NCBI GenBank assembly: GCA_902554705.1
Contig: CACDPP010000006.1
Span: forward strand, 1 to 64,000
Direction of reading: 5' to 3'
DNA from: Paracoccaceae bacterium
GTDB taxonomy: Bacteria > Pseudomonadota > Alphaproteobacteria > Rhodobacterales > Rhodobacteraceae
DNA length: 64,000 bases
Positions within the stretch are counted from its first letter, which is position 1. Each line of letters begins with the position of its first letter. The notes below the pieces were generated by a model. It was not told where the DNA came from. It saw nothing but the letters and a program-made list of their open reading frames with translations, and ran no database searches. Positions 35,794 through 45,662 of this stretch are shown one piece after another. The position numbers were made by a program, and so were the translations under genes.

Positions 35794-38700
35794 TTATTCT
35801 AAATTGGGAACTGGTCGACGAAAAATTTCTCTGAAAATAGCAGGGGTAAAAATAGAAAGCGGATTAACTAGCACTTCTGGTCTCTCCGCATTTCCCTGTA
35901 ACCTATAATTAAAACCTAAAAGCCCTTCACCTTTTCTTGTAAAGATAGAACCAATTGCGTTGACAACATAAAGTGGCGATAAAACCCCTTGCATATTTAA
36001 ATCGTTAGTAGCCTTAGCATAATACCCTTCCAATGAAATACCGATAGAAGGACCAAATGCTGACGCTCTTTCAAACTTTATTTGATCTGGCAAGTTGATA
36101 AAATCGGCCTCAATTTGATTTAAAACCAATCCAGGACCTTGAAGTTGATCTATCAAACCAACAATGCTTATGGCATCTAGTAGCTCAAGCAAAGCAGGCA
36201 TATTTCGCAGGCGAATATTTTTAATTTTTAACTTTCCTTGCATTCCGGATGAATTTTTTAGGTGTCTAAGGTTAAGATATGCTGTTCCCCCGTCTGCTGC
36301 TCTTGCTGCTCCTAGTGCTCTAATAAAAGATCCAGCATTATTAGAATAAGCCCTAACGCTATAGCCCTCTTCTACTCTTTCCAAATCTCCATCAAAAGAA
36401 GCTAAATCGTTAAGACTTCCGGAAAATTTACCCTTTCCGTTAGCCTCCAAAGCTGCATTGAATCTTGTTATGACTTGTTCCTCATATAATTTTAACTCAT
36501 CCAAATAAACTTTTATCGGGGTTGATTTTTTTGATGAATTTTCAGCCAAAGGCAATTTTAAAAATTCTTGCATGTCAAGTTGACCCCCAGTGATCTCGAG
36601 TGCCCCATCTTTTCCTATAACCAGTTGAAGATCAAACACATCTATCAAAGCCAGCTTTTCAAAATTAAGTACAATGTTTTTATCTATTTTTTGAACAGCT
36701 GAACCTTGCAATACCAGTTCAGGAGAGATCAAAGAGATTTTATCAAGAACAAACTCAGTTCCTAAAGTTCCAGAAACTTTCAGCTCAGCCTCACCATTCA
36801 TTTCTTTGACCCAGCCAGTTAGAGGATGGCTCAACTCAACCCCTTTTAAATTGCTGACTAACTCAAATTCCACATTTTTACTTTCTGAAAATTTTAAATA
36901 AAGCTTAGCTGGAGCAGACCCTGAAATTTTAATGTCTGGCATACTAAATGGTAGCATTTCGAGCGCTTGCTGAGATACATTGAAATCGATTTCTAAAAAT
37001 TTAGCTTCGTCTTTTGCTAAAACACCTGAAAACTGGGCTCGAACAGGTAAATTTTTTACTTTTGCATTACCCTCTATTTTTAAACCTTGTTTATCCGCAA
37101 AAAAATCTAAAGTACCACTTGAAATATCGAAGTCCGGATTAATTAAACCTGACGAAAACTTTTTAGCAGTTCCAATAACTTCATAAGAAATTTCATCTGA
37201 AGTTAAATTATTTTTCAAAAGTAATTCCACTCGACCCTTACCGGAAACTTGTGCATTGCCAAAGTTTACTGGTTGTTGCACTCTGTCAAATAACTTTAAA
37301 GGCGGTTTATTTAATACCTCAGACATTGAGTTTAACGCCCCATTAGCGTTAATCTGTATTTCTGCAGGACTAGGTTTGATACGACTATCTTTGATAAAAA
37401 AGCTACTACCCGAAATATCAATCACTTTACCTACATCGTCAAAAATAATACCTTCTTCCAAAATAACGCTTGTCGCATAATCCTTAGAAACAAAGTGTCC
37501 AGAGGATTGCTCTATCATAGGAAAACCTTTCAAAGGAGCAAAGCTAGTATCAGAAAATGCAAAACTCCACGATAGGTTTGGCCCTAACCCGTTTTCAAGT
37601 TCCGTTTGCATCGAAATGTCGAAAAGATTACTTTCTTCGAAATGTTCAGCCACCCATTTTCTTACTTTTGGTTTATGTTTTTCCGGCCAAAAATAAAAAA
37701 CATTTTCTAAATCTGCATAATCACTATGCGTAGTTAACGAAACAACCCAATTGTCATCCTTTACTGAAATAAACCCTTTTGTGTGCATACTTACTGCCGA
37801 ATTCTGATCATAGATATACAACTGGGGAATTTCTACATCAAACGGATCAAGTTGAACCTTAAAAGTTGTAGCGGCAGAATTTGAAGAAATACCATTATTC
37901 AATAAACCAAAACCTCCAGTTTGGAGATCAGTAAAGTTTAATTGCGCAACAAATGTTTCTGGAATATCCTTTATATCTTCAATAATTAAAAAACCATCTG
38001 CGACAGCCTTGAAATCTTTACTATCAATAAATATTTCATCGAAGCTAACCGCACCGCTTCCTGGAGCATAAGAAAAATAAGTTCGAGCAGAATTAAAATT
38101 AAAAGCCGTTCCTTTAATATCACTCGTAGGTTTCAACAACCCCGAACCCATTCTGAGGGTCGCATTCACAGGGTTCAAATTTCCATCTTTATTTAATGAT
38201 CCTCTAAAAGCACCAGAAATTGGAGCTTCTAGAACATTTAACCATCCAAATTCTGGAGAGAGATTAGCGACATCTTGCGCGGAAACGTCATTAAATAGGA
38301 GACCAAATTCACCATCCAATTGGCCTATAGTTCTTTTAAAATTCCCCTCAACTGTCGAAGCACCTTGCCCACCAGATAGCAAGGCTAAATCAAAACTCAT
38401 TACCAGAGCTTCGTCTTTACGACTCAAGCGCAATCTAGCACCATCTATCGTGTATCTCTTATCTGTGCGTTGGTCCTCGAACTGGGCAGTTAAACCAAAC
38501 AAATTCAAATCCTGAAATCTTTCCATTTCATCACTCGTGAAAAATCCATCTAGTTTTTTAAAAACGGATGACGTGTCCAAATAGTCAAAACCAGAAATAT
38601 TTTCAGATTCAAACTCTAGATTGAAAGAGCCATTATCTTTTCTAACGATAGATAAATTTGCACTGTCTAAGGTTACTGAAGACACTCTGAATTTACCAGA

Positions 38701-39057
38701 AATCAAATCAACTAAAGAAAATTTTGTTGTTAACGAATTGAAAGACAAAATTGGTTCTTTGTTGGGAATTGATAAATCAACATTGCTTATTTTTATTTCC
38801 GGCGAAAATCCCTCATCTAATGACAAGTGAACACTACTCGCCTCGATAAGAAAAGTCGAAGATATAGAATTGACCTCAGAGAGAATTTTGCTGGCAAAAC
38901 TTTGAGGGATTCCCACCTCTCGGTCACGCAAAACTGCGACAAAAGCAATGGTTACAATGGAGAGCAAAAGTACCAAGGATAAAATGAGTGTTGCAACCCA
39001 ACGTAAAATAGAAGAGTCCGTATTGGATATTAAAAATTTTTTAAAAAAATTTCTCAA
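35794..39057 (-). CDS. AsmA/YhdP-like inner-membrane-anchored protein
   Basis: A 1087-residue protein with a single N-terminal membrane anchor (about residues 18-45). A long periplasmic region rich in short beta-strand repeats follows, ending in an AsmA-like C-terminal domain (LLELLDAISIVGLIDQLQGP, then GVLSPLYVVNAIGSI). The pattern fits YhdP/TamB-type bridge proteins that move phospholipid between inner and outer membranes. The start is a TTG (39055-39057) with no strong ribosome site. It sits directly upstream of queA and divergent from the bcp-like gene. Confidence 0.8.
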   Translation of the reverse strand: MRNFFKKFLISNTDSSILRWVATLILSLVLLLSIVTIAFVAVLRDREVGIPQSFASKILSEVNSISSTFLIEASSVHLSLDEGFSPEIKISNVDLSIPNKEPILSFNSLTTKFSLVDLISGKFRVSSVTLDSANLSIVRKDNGSFNLEFESENISGFDYLDTSSVFKKLDGFFTSDEMERFQDLNLFGLTAQFEDQRTDKRYTIDGARLRLSRKDEALVMSFDLALLSGGQGASTVEGNFKRTIGQLDGEFGLLFNDVSAQDVANLSPEFGWLNVLEAPISGAFRGSLNKDGNLNPVNATLRMGSGLLKPTSDIKGTAFNFNSARTYFSYAPGSGAVSFDEIFIDSKDFKAVADGFLIIEDIKDIPETFVAQLNFTDLQTGGFGLLNNGISSNSAATTFKVQLDPFDVEIPQLYIYDQNSAVSMHTKGFISVKDDNWVVSLTTHSDYADLENVFYFWPEKHKPKVRKWVAEHFEESNLFDISMQTELENGLGPNLSWSFAFSDTSFAPLKGFPMIEQSSGHFVSKDYATSVILEEGIIFDDVGKVIDISGSSFFIKDSRIKPSPAEIQINANGALNSMSEVLNKPPLKLFDRVQQPVNFGNAQVSGKGRVELLLKNNLTSDEISYEVIGTAKKFSSGLINPDFDISSGTLDFFADKQGLKIEGNAKVKNLPVRAQFSGVLAKDEAKFLEIDFNVSQQALEMLPFSMPDIKISGSAPAKLYLKFSESKNVEFELVSNLKGVELSHPLTGWVKEMNGEAELKVSGTLGTEFVLDKISLISPELVLQGSAVQKIDKNIVLNFEKLALIDVFDLQLVIGKDGALEITGGQLDMQEFLKLPLAENSSKKSTPIKVYLDELKLYEEQVITRFNAALEANGKGKFSGSLNDLASFDGDLERVEEGYSVRAYSNNAGSFIRALGAARAADGGTAYLNLRHLKNSSGMQGKLKIKNIRLRNMPALLELLDAISIVGLIDQLQGPGLVLNQIEADFINLPDQIKFERASAFGPSIGISLEGYYAKATNDLNMQGVLSPLYVVNAIGSIFTRKGEGLLGFNYRLQGNAERPEVLVNPLSIFTPAIFREIFRRPVPNLE

Positions 39058-39130
39058 TATTTGTAAATTCTCTTTTTATATTCTTATCTGACCTACTATC
39101 ATTATTAGTGCGTAATTACAGGATCAAAAT

Positions 39131-39592
39131 ATGTCAAATGAACCCTACACAGTTCCTAGTGTCATACTACCCAATGAAAGTGGACAAATCATAGATTTAA
39201 AAAACTTTAGACCCAACCCAATTGTGTTATTTTTTTATCCCAGAGACAATACGTCAGGTTGTACAAGAGAAGCCAAAGACTTCACTGAAAATCTTAATCT
39301 CTTTGACGGGGCAAAGGTAAATGTTTTTGGAGTTTCAAAAGATAGCATTGAGAGCCATGAAAAGTTTATTAAAAAACAAAATCTAGCAATATCACTACTT
39401 TCCGACAAAAACGGTACTGTATGCGAGGATTTTGGGGTGTGGAAGGAAAAGTCTATGTATGGCAAAACTTATATGGGTATTGAAAGATCAACTTTTATAA
39501 TTAATGGTAAAGGCTTGGTTATAAAAGAGTGGCGTAAAGTAAAGGTTACTGGTCACGTGAATGAAGTCTTACAATTAATTGATAAATTGTAA
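39131..39592 (+). CDS. bcp: Peroxiredoxin (Bcp/PrxQ family)
   Basis: A 153-residue thioredoxin-fold peroxidase. The peroxidatic cysteine is Cys44 in FYPRDNTSGCTREAKDF. The usual PrxQ resolving cysteine five residues later is absent (Lys49); another cysteine occurs at 98 (GTVCEDFG). It therefore either works as a 1-Cys enzyme or uses a non-standard partner. GIERSTFIINGKG near the C-terminus is typical. It is a single gene, divergent from the AsmA-like gene. Confidence 0.9.
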   Translation: MSNEPYTVPSVILPNESGQIIDLKNFRPNPIVLFFYPRDNTSGCTREAKDFTENLNLFDGAKVNVFGVSKDSIESHEKFIKKQNLAISLLSDKNGTVCEDFGVWKEKSMYGKTYMGIERSTFIINGKGLVIKEWRKVKVTGHVNEVLQLIDKL

Positions 39593-39739
39593 AATTTTTT
39601 GTATTGGATTTAGATTCAATATAAAATTTTGGTAAAGTTTAAAATGTCAAAAATATATCTTTTTCGAATAAAATTATTGCTAATTTAAAGTGATATCGTT
39701 AACAAGTTTTAGTGATTTTCATTTGTCTACGGCATAAAA

Positions 39740-41086
39740 GTGTACGATAAAAACCGAAAAACGGGATTTTTTGAGCGGATAGAGCGCTTTTTTGAAAAGT
39801 TAATACCATCGCGTCAGCTTCTTATAAAAGCAAATGGAAGAACCCATTTTGTCAATTTGAAATCAAGCACCCAGATAGGCTTTTCTTTTATAGTTTTTTG
39901 CATAGTTGCTTGGTCAATAATTTCGATAGCTATTGTTGCAATGGATAGTCTTGGAGCAGGAAACTTCAGAGAGCAAGCCTTGCGAGACCAAGAAAATTAT
40001 CAATCGCGATTGATGTCTCTCGCCGACGAGCGTGACTTTCAATTAGATCTATCAAGGCAAGCGCAACTTAAGTTCGATGAGGCCCTTGGCCACATATCAT
40101 TGTTGCAAGAAGCGCTTATGGAAGGCGAAATTGAACGAAAAGAACTAAATGCGGCACTCAGTCTCCTTAAAAACAAGCTAAATACTTCAAGAATAGAAGA
40201 AAAAATAGCTAAAAGTAATCTTGACCAGTTTAAACAAGCAGCGAATTCAGCTGCTCCAGAAAAAAAATCGCCAAACTTTCTGAGAAACATGGAAACGGGT
40301 AAAGAAGCTCTTCTTGCTAAAGTCTTAAGTGAAACTGCAGATCAACGCGATGCTCTTGAAAATGAAGCGTACAGTGCTCGGCTGAGTGTTAAAAACATCG
40401 AAAGAGAAATGAAGCTAATTGAGCAGAGAAATGAGCAAATATTCCGTCTTATAGAGGAAGCCCTGTCAATTTCAGTTGGTCCTTTGGATAAAATGTTCCG
40501 ATCTGCTGGTGTTAATCCAGAAAGCGTAATAAAAACAATTAGGCAAGGTTATAAGGGATATGGGGGCCATGATTTATCTTTTCTGGATGGTGATGGCGAA
40601 ACGGCTTTTGCCATGTATGACAAAAATTTAGACAGGGCCTCAAGAATTTTGGAGAATCTGGATGAGCTAAATCTTTATCGAATAGCTATAGAAAAGTACC
40701 CGTTTTATCATCCTATACAGACAGCTAACCGCTTTACATCCGGCTATGGACCACGTTGGGGCAGAATGCATAATGGTACGGATTTTGCTGCTCCTCATGG
40801 TACACCTATTCGCAGTACCGCGGATGGCGTCGTAACATATGTTGGATGGCAAAGCGCTTATGGAAGATTGATAAAAATAAAACATGACTTTGGGATCGAA
40901 ACACGCTATGCACATCTCTCAAAGTTTCGTGTTAAGAAAGGCCAAAGCGTTTCTCGCGGTCAACACATAGGTGATATGGGAAACACTGGACGCTCTACTG
41001 GCACTCATTTACACTACGAAATAAGAATAGGCGGAAAACCCATTAACCCAATGAAGTATATTAAGGCGGCACAAAATGTTTTCTAA
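39740..41086 (+). CDS. M23 family metallopeptidase with membrane anchor and coiled coil
   Basis: A 448-residue protein. One membrane segment (about residues 48-70) is followed by a long coiled-coil region (about 80-240) and a LytM/M23 domain. The zinc ligands lie in HNGTDFAAPHGT and in GTHLHYEIRIGG. Such enzymes cleave peptidoglycan cross-links in the periplasm or activate amidases, and help set cell shape. The start is GTG at 39740. Its 3' end overlaps the bactofilin gene by 11 bases, a coupling seen in other bacteria where bactofilin guides the peptidase. Confidence 0.9.
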   Translation: MYDKNRKTGFFERIERFFEKLIPSRQLLIKANGRTHFVNLKSSTQIGFSFIVFCIVAWSIISIAIVAMDSLGAGNFREQALRDQENYQSRLMSLADERDFQLDLSRQAQLKFDEALGHISLLQEALMEGEIERKELNAALSLLKNKLNTSRIEEKIAKSNLDQFKQAANSAAPEKKSPNFLRNMETGKEALLAKVLSETADQRDALENEAYSARLSVKNIEREMKLIEQRNEQIFRLIEEALSISVGPLDKMFRSAGVNPESVIKTIRQGYKGYGGHDLSFLDGDGETAFAMYDKNLDRASRILENLDELNLYRIAIEKYPFYHPIQTANRFTSGYGPRWGRMHNGTDFAAPHGTPIRSTADGVVTYVGWQSAYGRLIKIKHDFGIETRYAHLSKFRVKKGQSVSRGQHIGDMGNTGRSTGTHLHYEIRIGGKPINPMKYIKAAQNVF

Positions 41087-41561
41087 GAATAAAATAAACG
41101 AACCAGCACAAAAAGCCCCAGAGGTTTCTAAATCGACGGAGCCTGAAAAAACAACTTCTGCAATCCCCGTGGCAAAACCAAAACCTCCAGCTTCTATGCT
41201 ATCACAAGATTTAAATATAGTTGGAAATATCAAGACTACAGGAGATATTCAAGTTGAGGGAACAGTTGAAGGCGATATCAAAGCTCACTTACTGACTATC
41301 GGAGAGACGGCAACTATTAAAGGTGAAGTTGTTGCAGACGATGTGGTTATCGACGGAAGAATTATAGGTCGCGTAAGAGGGCTGAAAGTCAGGCTGACAT
41401 CTACAGCTCGTGTTGAAGGCGACATAATTCATAAAACGATTGCTATTGAATCTGGTGCACATTTTGAAGGGTCAGTCCAACGTCAAGATGATCCACTTGC
41501 AACAGGAGCCAAGCCAAAAGCCGAATTTGTAAAAAAACAGGAAACGGAAGTTAAAAATTAA
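41076..41561 (+). CDS. Bactofilin, polymer-forming cytoskeletal protein
   Basis: A 161-residue protein. A disordered Pro/Lys-rich N-terminal tail (about 1-42) leads to a right-handed beta-helix: NIVGNIKTTGDIQVEGTVEG, then repeats such as GDIKAHLLTIGETATIKGEV and VIDGRIIGRVRG. Bactofilins form membrane-associated filaments without nucleotide. The gene starts within the end of the M23 peptidase gene, so they are co-translated. Together they probably make a local cell-wall remodelling module (inference). Confidence 0.92.
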   Translation: MFSKNKINEPAQKAPEVSKSTEPEKTTSAIPVAKPKPPASMLSQDLNIVGNIKTTGDIQVEGTVEGDIKAHLLTIGETATIKGEVVADDVVIDGRIIGRVRGLKVRLTSTARVEGDIIHKTIAIESGAHFEGSVQRQDDPLATGAKPKAEFVKKQETEVKN

Positions 41562-41569
41562 CTGTTACT

Positions 41570-41986
41570 TTAGGGTGGTATAGAATATGTCAGGGCAGCC
41601 CGTGCTACTGGCTTCTCCATACCCTCAGAGTAAACCTTAGCATCTGCCACAACTAAGCTTTTACCAAATTTCAGAATTTCACATTTTGCTATTAGATCAG
41701 TTTCACCTGATGGTTTTCTCATAAAATCAATAGAACAGTTTGTTGTTACCGCTAAAGCTTCTTTACCAAGTTTAGCTAAGATAACCATATAGGCAGTACA
41801 ATCTACAAGAGAAAATATAGATGGGCCGGAAACGGTATTGCCTGGCCTTAAATGTTTAAAATTAACCTTTAATCTTACTCTGGAAGCTTGTTCTGAAATT
41901 TCAAGAATTTCAAAGTCATCTTTAATCTGCGGAAATATTTCCTCGACATATTCGCTTAGCTCTTGAATAGTGAAACGTAACGACAT
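41570..41986 (-). CDS. PaaI family hot-dog thioesterase
   Basis: A 138-residue 4HBT-fold protein. LRPGNTVSGPSIFSLVDCTAY near 46-66 carries the conserved acidic residue of the active helix, and TNCSIDFMRKPSGETDL near 81-97 the central strand. It probably hydrolyses small acyl- or aryl-CoA esters, but the substrate is unknown. The gene is convergent with the bactofilin gene and divergent from the crotonase homologue. Confidence 0.85.
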   Translation of the reverse strand: MSLRFTIQELSEYVEEIFPQIKDDFEILEISEQASRVRLKVNFKHLRPGNTVSGPSIFSLVDCTAYMVILAKLGKEALAVTTNCSIDFMRKPSGETDLIAKCEILKFGKSLVVADAKVYSEGMEKPVARAALTYSIPP

Positions 41987-42042
41987 TCTTTTAACTCTGG
42001 CTGTGATGCCGTAAACTTAAGGATATTTTTGGAGAGGACAAG

Positions 42043-42831
42043 ATGGCTATTTTAGAACGTAACGACAAAAACTCTGTTGCTTACATCCTATTAAATTCAC
42101 CGGAAACTTTAAATTCCTTATCAGACGAAATGCTTGCGGCACTCACTAGCGAGTTTGAAAAATTAAAAAATGACAACCAGATCAGAGCAGTTGTGCTTTC
42201 GGGTGCAGGTAAAGCTTTTTGCGCGGGGCATAATCTAAAAGAAATGACACAGGGGCGTAATTTCGAAGACGGCGGCAAAGCTTACTTTTTAGATTTGTTT
42301 AAACGATGCGCAAAAATGATGATGCTCATTCAAAAACTGCCTCAACCGGTGATTGCTAAAGTTCACGGGATAGCAACTGCTGCCGGATGCCAGCTAGTTG
42401 CAACTTGTGATTTGGCAGTTGCTGAAGCATCAACAAAATTTGGTGTGAATGGCGTAAATATTGGGCTTTTTTGCTCTACTCCAATGGTTGCTCTATCTCG
42501 AAATATATCGAGAAAGCAAGCGTTTGAAATGTTGACAACTGGAGAATTTATTACTGCAGATCAAGCAAAAACACTTGGGTTGGTAAACAGAGTAGCTAGC
42601 ATAGATAAATTTGAGGCAGAGACGGAAGACCTGGCCGAAAAAATTGCTTCAAAATTAGGAGCAGCCGTAAAAATTGGAAAAGAAGCTTTTTACAAGCAAT
42701 TGGAGATGCCAATAATCGAAGCCTATGAGTATACCGGACAAGTAATGGCAGAAAATATGATGTTGCGGCAAACTGAAAAAGGAATTGACGCTTTTTTAAA
42801 CAAACTTGAACCAGCTTGGGAACAGGACTGA
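42043..42831 (+). CDS. Enoyl-CoA hydratase/isomerase family protein (ECHDC3-like)
   Basis: A 262-residue crotonase-fold protein. The oxyanion-hole residues are seen in FCAGHNLKEM and TAAGCQLVATCDLAVA. The two glutamates used by true enoyl-CoA hydratases are not evident: the first is Gln (GCQLVA), the second lies in FGVNGVNIG. That pattern matches ECHDC3-type members, whose reaction is unclear. It may be an isomerase, hydrolase or binding protein. GGAGAGGA lies shortly ahead of the ATG. Confidence 0.85.
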   Translation: MAILERNDKNSVAYILLNSPETLNSLSDEMLAALTSEFEKLKNDNQIRAVVLSGAGKAFCAGHNLKEMTQGRNFEDGGKAYFLDLFKRCAKMMMLIQKLPQPVIAKVHGIATAAGCQLVATCDLAVAEASTKFGVNGVNIGLFCSTPMVALSRNISRKQAFEMLTTGEFITADQAKTLGLVNRVASIDKFEAETEDLAEKIASKLGAAVKIGKEAFYKQLEMPIIEAYEYTGQVMAENMMLRQTEKGIDAFLNKLEPAWEQD

Positions 42832-42842
42832 TAAGGAAGCAT

Positions 42843-43679
42843 TTAAAAACCTAAAAGGGCCCGAACATCACTAGCCTTAAAACCCTCCTGTCTATATTTA
42901 CATATCGATTTTGAGTCATGTCTTTTTGCTAATCGCCTACCATTTTCATCACAGATTAATCTGTGATGGTAGTAAAACGGTTTTTTAAAACCAATATATG
43001 AATTCAAAACTGTATGTATTTTAGTAGCACCAAATAAATCCAATCCTCTAACAACATGAGTTATTTTTTGTTCAGAGTCGTCAGTCACACAAGCCAAGTG
43101 ATATGCAGGATATCCCCTACGCCACAAAACTACATCGCCAACTGTTTTAGAAAATTCCTCTGAAGAAAATAAAATTTCTCCTTTTCTTGGACCTAATTCA
43201 CAAAAAGAGAACGATTTATTTTCACTCAAATTAATATGCATTCGAAGAACATTTTCAAAATTTAATTGGGATAGAAACATATTTTCTCTACAAGTACCTG
43301 GATAGATAATGCCATCCGGACCGGACAATTTTTCGTTTTCATGAGGCGCGGTTAAAGCATTTTTTATGTCTCTGCGGCTACAATTACATTCAAAAAGGCC
43401 TAACTCTTTTCTGAATTTAATTAAAATATTTTTATATCTGTCAATTTGCTCTGACTGGCGAACTACTGGCCCATCCCAGGACAAACCTAACCAATCAAGA
43501 TCATCAAAAATTTTATTTTCCCATTTCTTTTTTGAGCGTGACTGATCCAAATCGTCTATTCTTAAATAAAACTTTCCTCCTTCTCTACGCGCCATATCGT
43601 GAGAAATAATAGCAGAATAAGCATGACCTAGATGTAAAGGTCCAGTGGGAGAAGGTGCAAAACGGGTTATAAAGGTCAA
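42843..43679 (-). CDS. gluQRS: Glutamyl-Q tRNA(Asp) synthetase
   Basis: A 278-residue truncated glutamyl-tRNA synthetase paralogue that attaches glutamate to queuosine in tRNA-Asp. The HIGH-like motif is PSPTGPLHLGHAYSAI at 8-23. Zinc ligands appear in CNCSRRDI and YPGTC, and the KMSKS-like loop is RLAKRHDSKSI. It lacks the anticodon-binding domain, as expected. The start is TTG overlapping the preceding stop as TTGA. queA in this window supports an intact queuosine pathway. Confidence 0.92.
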   Translation of the reverse strand: MTFITRFAPSPTGPLHLGHAYSAIISHDMARREGGKFYLRIDDLDQSRSKKKWENKIFDDLDWLGLSWDGPVVRQSEQIDRYKNILIKFRKELGLFECNCSRRDIKNALTAPHENEKLSGPDGIIYPGTCRENMFLSQLNFENVLRMHINLSENKSFSFCELGPRKGEILFSSEEFSKTVGDVVLWRRGYPAYHLACVTDDSEQKITHVVRGLDLFGATKIHTVLNSYIGFKKPFYYHHRLICDENGRRLAKRHDSKSICKYRQEGFKASDVRALLGF

Positions 43680-44287
43680 AGTTTCTTAAGAATATAAATA
43701 TTAGACTTTAAATTAGCTTTGGGAAGATGGTTCCCATAACTTTTATGTAGTATTGTTGCATGCCCATTGCCGAGATATTTCTCTACTTTTTTCTCATAAT
43801 TTGGATCATTGAGCGTATGATCATTAAATGAAAAAGCAAACAAACCGTTTTGTGGCAATAAAGAGAATAGGCTATCAAAAACTTGAAGCGGCGCAGCCCC
43901 GGCCCCTATTACACCAATAGCTGTTATTATTTTATATTGATCAGAATGAACTGGGATTTCAGTGAAAGGATCAAATACTCTTAGATTTTTATAAATAGAT
44001 TTTTCTTCTGCAAGACTTACCATTTCTTGTGAAACATCTAGACCATCAATATTCTCAAATCCAACCGCCTGAAGTGCGTGACCAGACAAACCTGTTCCAC
44101 ATCCATAATCTAAAATAAAGTCAGATTGATTAGTGACAAAGTCTCTCAAAGCTTTAGCAACCCTTTGCGGGGTCACATATCCATTTTTTTTAACCTCTTT
44201 ATCGTAAGTTGCAGCCCAGGAAGCATATAATTCTCTACTATCATTAGTGCCACCGTCATAAACGTCTTTTAAATAACTCTTTTCCAT
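43676..44287 (-). CDS. Class I SAM-dependent methyltransferase
   Basis: A 203-residue protein with the Rossmann motif I in ILDYGCGTGLSGHAL near 58-72 and motif II around IDGLDVSQEMVSLA near 79-92. AIGVIGAGAAPLQVFD near 122-137 corresponds to motif III. The substrate is unknown. It lies between trmFO and gluQRS and is coupled to the latter by a 4-base overlap, so a tRNA-related role is conceivable but not supported by any motif. Confidence 0.8.
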   Translation of the reverse strand: MEKSYLKDVYDGGTNDSRELYASWAATYDKEVKKNGYVTPQRVAKALRDFVTNQSDFILDYGCGTGLSGHALQAVGFENIDGLDVSQEMVSLAEEKSIYKNLRVFDPFTEIPVHSDQYKIITAIGVIGAGAAPLQVFDSLFSLLPQNGLFAFSFNDHTLNDPNYEKKVEKYLGNGHATILHKSYGNHLPKANLKSNIYILKKL

Positions 44288-44311
44288 AGAATATACCTTA
44301 AAGTATTAAAT

Positions 44312-45661
44312 TTAAATACGTCCATCAAAATACGACAACCAGTTGGACCAGGAACTCTTTGCACGTTGAGTATAGGCTCTATAGCGTTCAACTCGGCCTT
44401 TTCGGCCCCCCTTAACGCCGTTAATTGTTGGAAATAAGCCAAAATTTACATTCATTGGCTGGAATGTTTTGGCATTAGCTCCACCGGTGATATGATTTAC
44501 GAGAGATCCGATTGCTGTATCCGTTGGAACGTCAGGAATATCTTTGCCAAGGATTTCTAAGGCTGCTAATCGACCAGAAAGTAATCCAATCGAAGCACTT
44601 TCGACGTACCCTTCAACTCCAGTAATTTGACCAGCAAAGCGAATATTTGACCTCGGTTTAAATCGCAATTGCTGATCCAACAATGACGGTGAATTTATAA
44701 AAGAGTTTCTGTGAATACCTCCCAGTCTAGCAAATTTAGCTTCCTCCAAACCTGGAATCATTCTTAAAATTTCTTTTTGAGCCCCGTATTTCATTTTGGT
44801 TTGAAATCCAACGATATTGTAAAGTGTACCTAGAGCATTATCACGACGAAGCTGAACAACCGCGTAAGGTTTTTCTTCTGAATGAGGATTGGTCAAGCCA
44901 ACAGGCTTCATGGGGCCAAATCTGAGTGTTTCCAGTCCTCTTTCGGCCATCACTTCTATAGGAAGACAACCATTGAAATAGGTTGCGGTCTCACCATCCT
45001 TAAATTCCGTTTTATCAGCAGCCAAAAGTGCAAAAATAAATTTGTTATATTGTTCTTTGGACATGGGGCAATTTAAGTATGCTGTTCTCTCTTCTTCTGT
45101 TTCGCCCTTATCATATCTCGATTGCATCCAAGCTTTTGACATGTCTATTGTATCAAAATAAATAATTGGGGCGATTGCATCAAAAAACGCCAAAGCATCG
45201 GTCCCACTTAACTCGGCAATAGAATTAGCTAACTTTGAAGAAGTCAGTGGACCAGTGGCTACAATCCATCGCCCCTCAATTGGAAGTTTTGTGATTTCTT
45301 CTTTCGAAATCCTTATATTAGGATGACCATTTATTTTCCTAGTAATGGAGTCAGCAAATTCCACTCTATCAACGGCAAGAGCCCCGCCCGCCGGCAATTT
45401 ATTTTGATAAGCCGTGTTAATGATCAATCCATTTGCAAGCATCATCTCCCAGTGCAAAAGACCAACTGCATTTTGCTCATGATCATTAGAGCGAAAAGAA
45501 TTAGAGCAAACCATTTCACCAAGTTTTTCAGTTTGATGAGCAAAAGTTTTAACTTTTGGCCGCATTTCATATAAAGTAACATCTACTCCCATGTTAGCCG
45601 CTTGCCATGCTGCTTCGCATCCGGCCATTCCACCGCCAATAATGTTCAAAGAATTGTCCAT
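44312..45661 (-). CDS. trmFO: Methylenetetrahydrofolate-tRNA-(uracil-5-)-methyltransferase TrmFO
   Basis: A 449-residue FAD- and folate-dependent enzyme that forms T54 in tRNA. The N-terminal dinucleotide fold is [20 protein letters not shown], followed by [20 protein letters not shown], and later [20 protein letters not shown]. The length is full. TrmFO uses methylene-THF rather than SAM. It ends 25 bases before the methyltransferase start, and hisI is directly upstream with a one-base gap. Confidence 0.95.
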   Translation of the reverse strand: MDNSLNIIGGGMAGCEAAWQAANMGVDVTLYEMRPKVKTFAHQTEKLGEMVCSNSFRSNDHEQNAVGLLHWEMMLANGLIINTAYQNKLPAGGALAVDRVEFADSITRKINGHPNIRISKEEITKLPIEGRWIVATGPLTSSKLANSIAELSGTDALAFFDAIAPIIYFDTIDMSKAWMQSRYDKGETEEERTAYLNCPMSKEQYNKFIFALLAADKTEFKDGETATYFNGCLPIEVMAERGLETLRFGPMKPVGLTNPHSEEKPYAVVQLRRDNALGTLYNIVGFQTKMKYGAQKEILRMIPGLEEAKFARLGGIHRNSFINSPSLLDQQLRFKPRSNIRFAGQITGVEGYVESASIGLLSGRLAALEILGKDIPDVPTDTAIGSLVNHITGGANAKTFQPMNVNFGLFPTINGVKGGRKGRVERYRAYTQRAKSSWSNWLSYFDGRI

Positions 45662-45662
45662 T

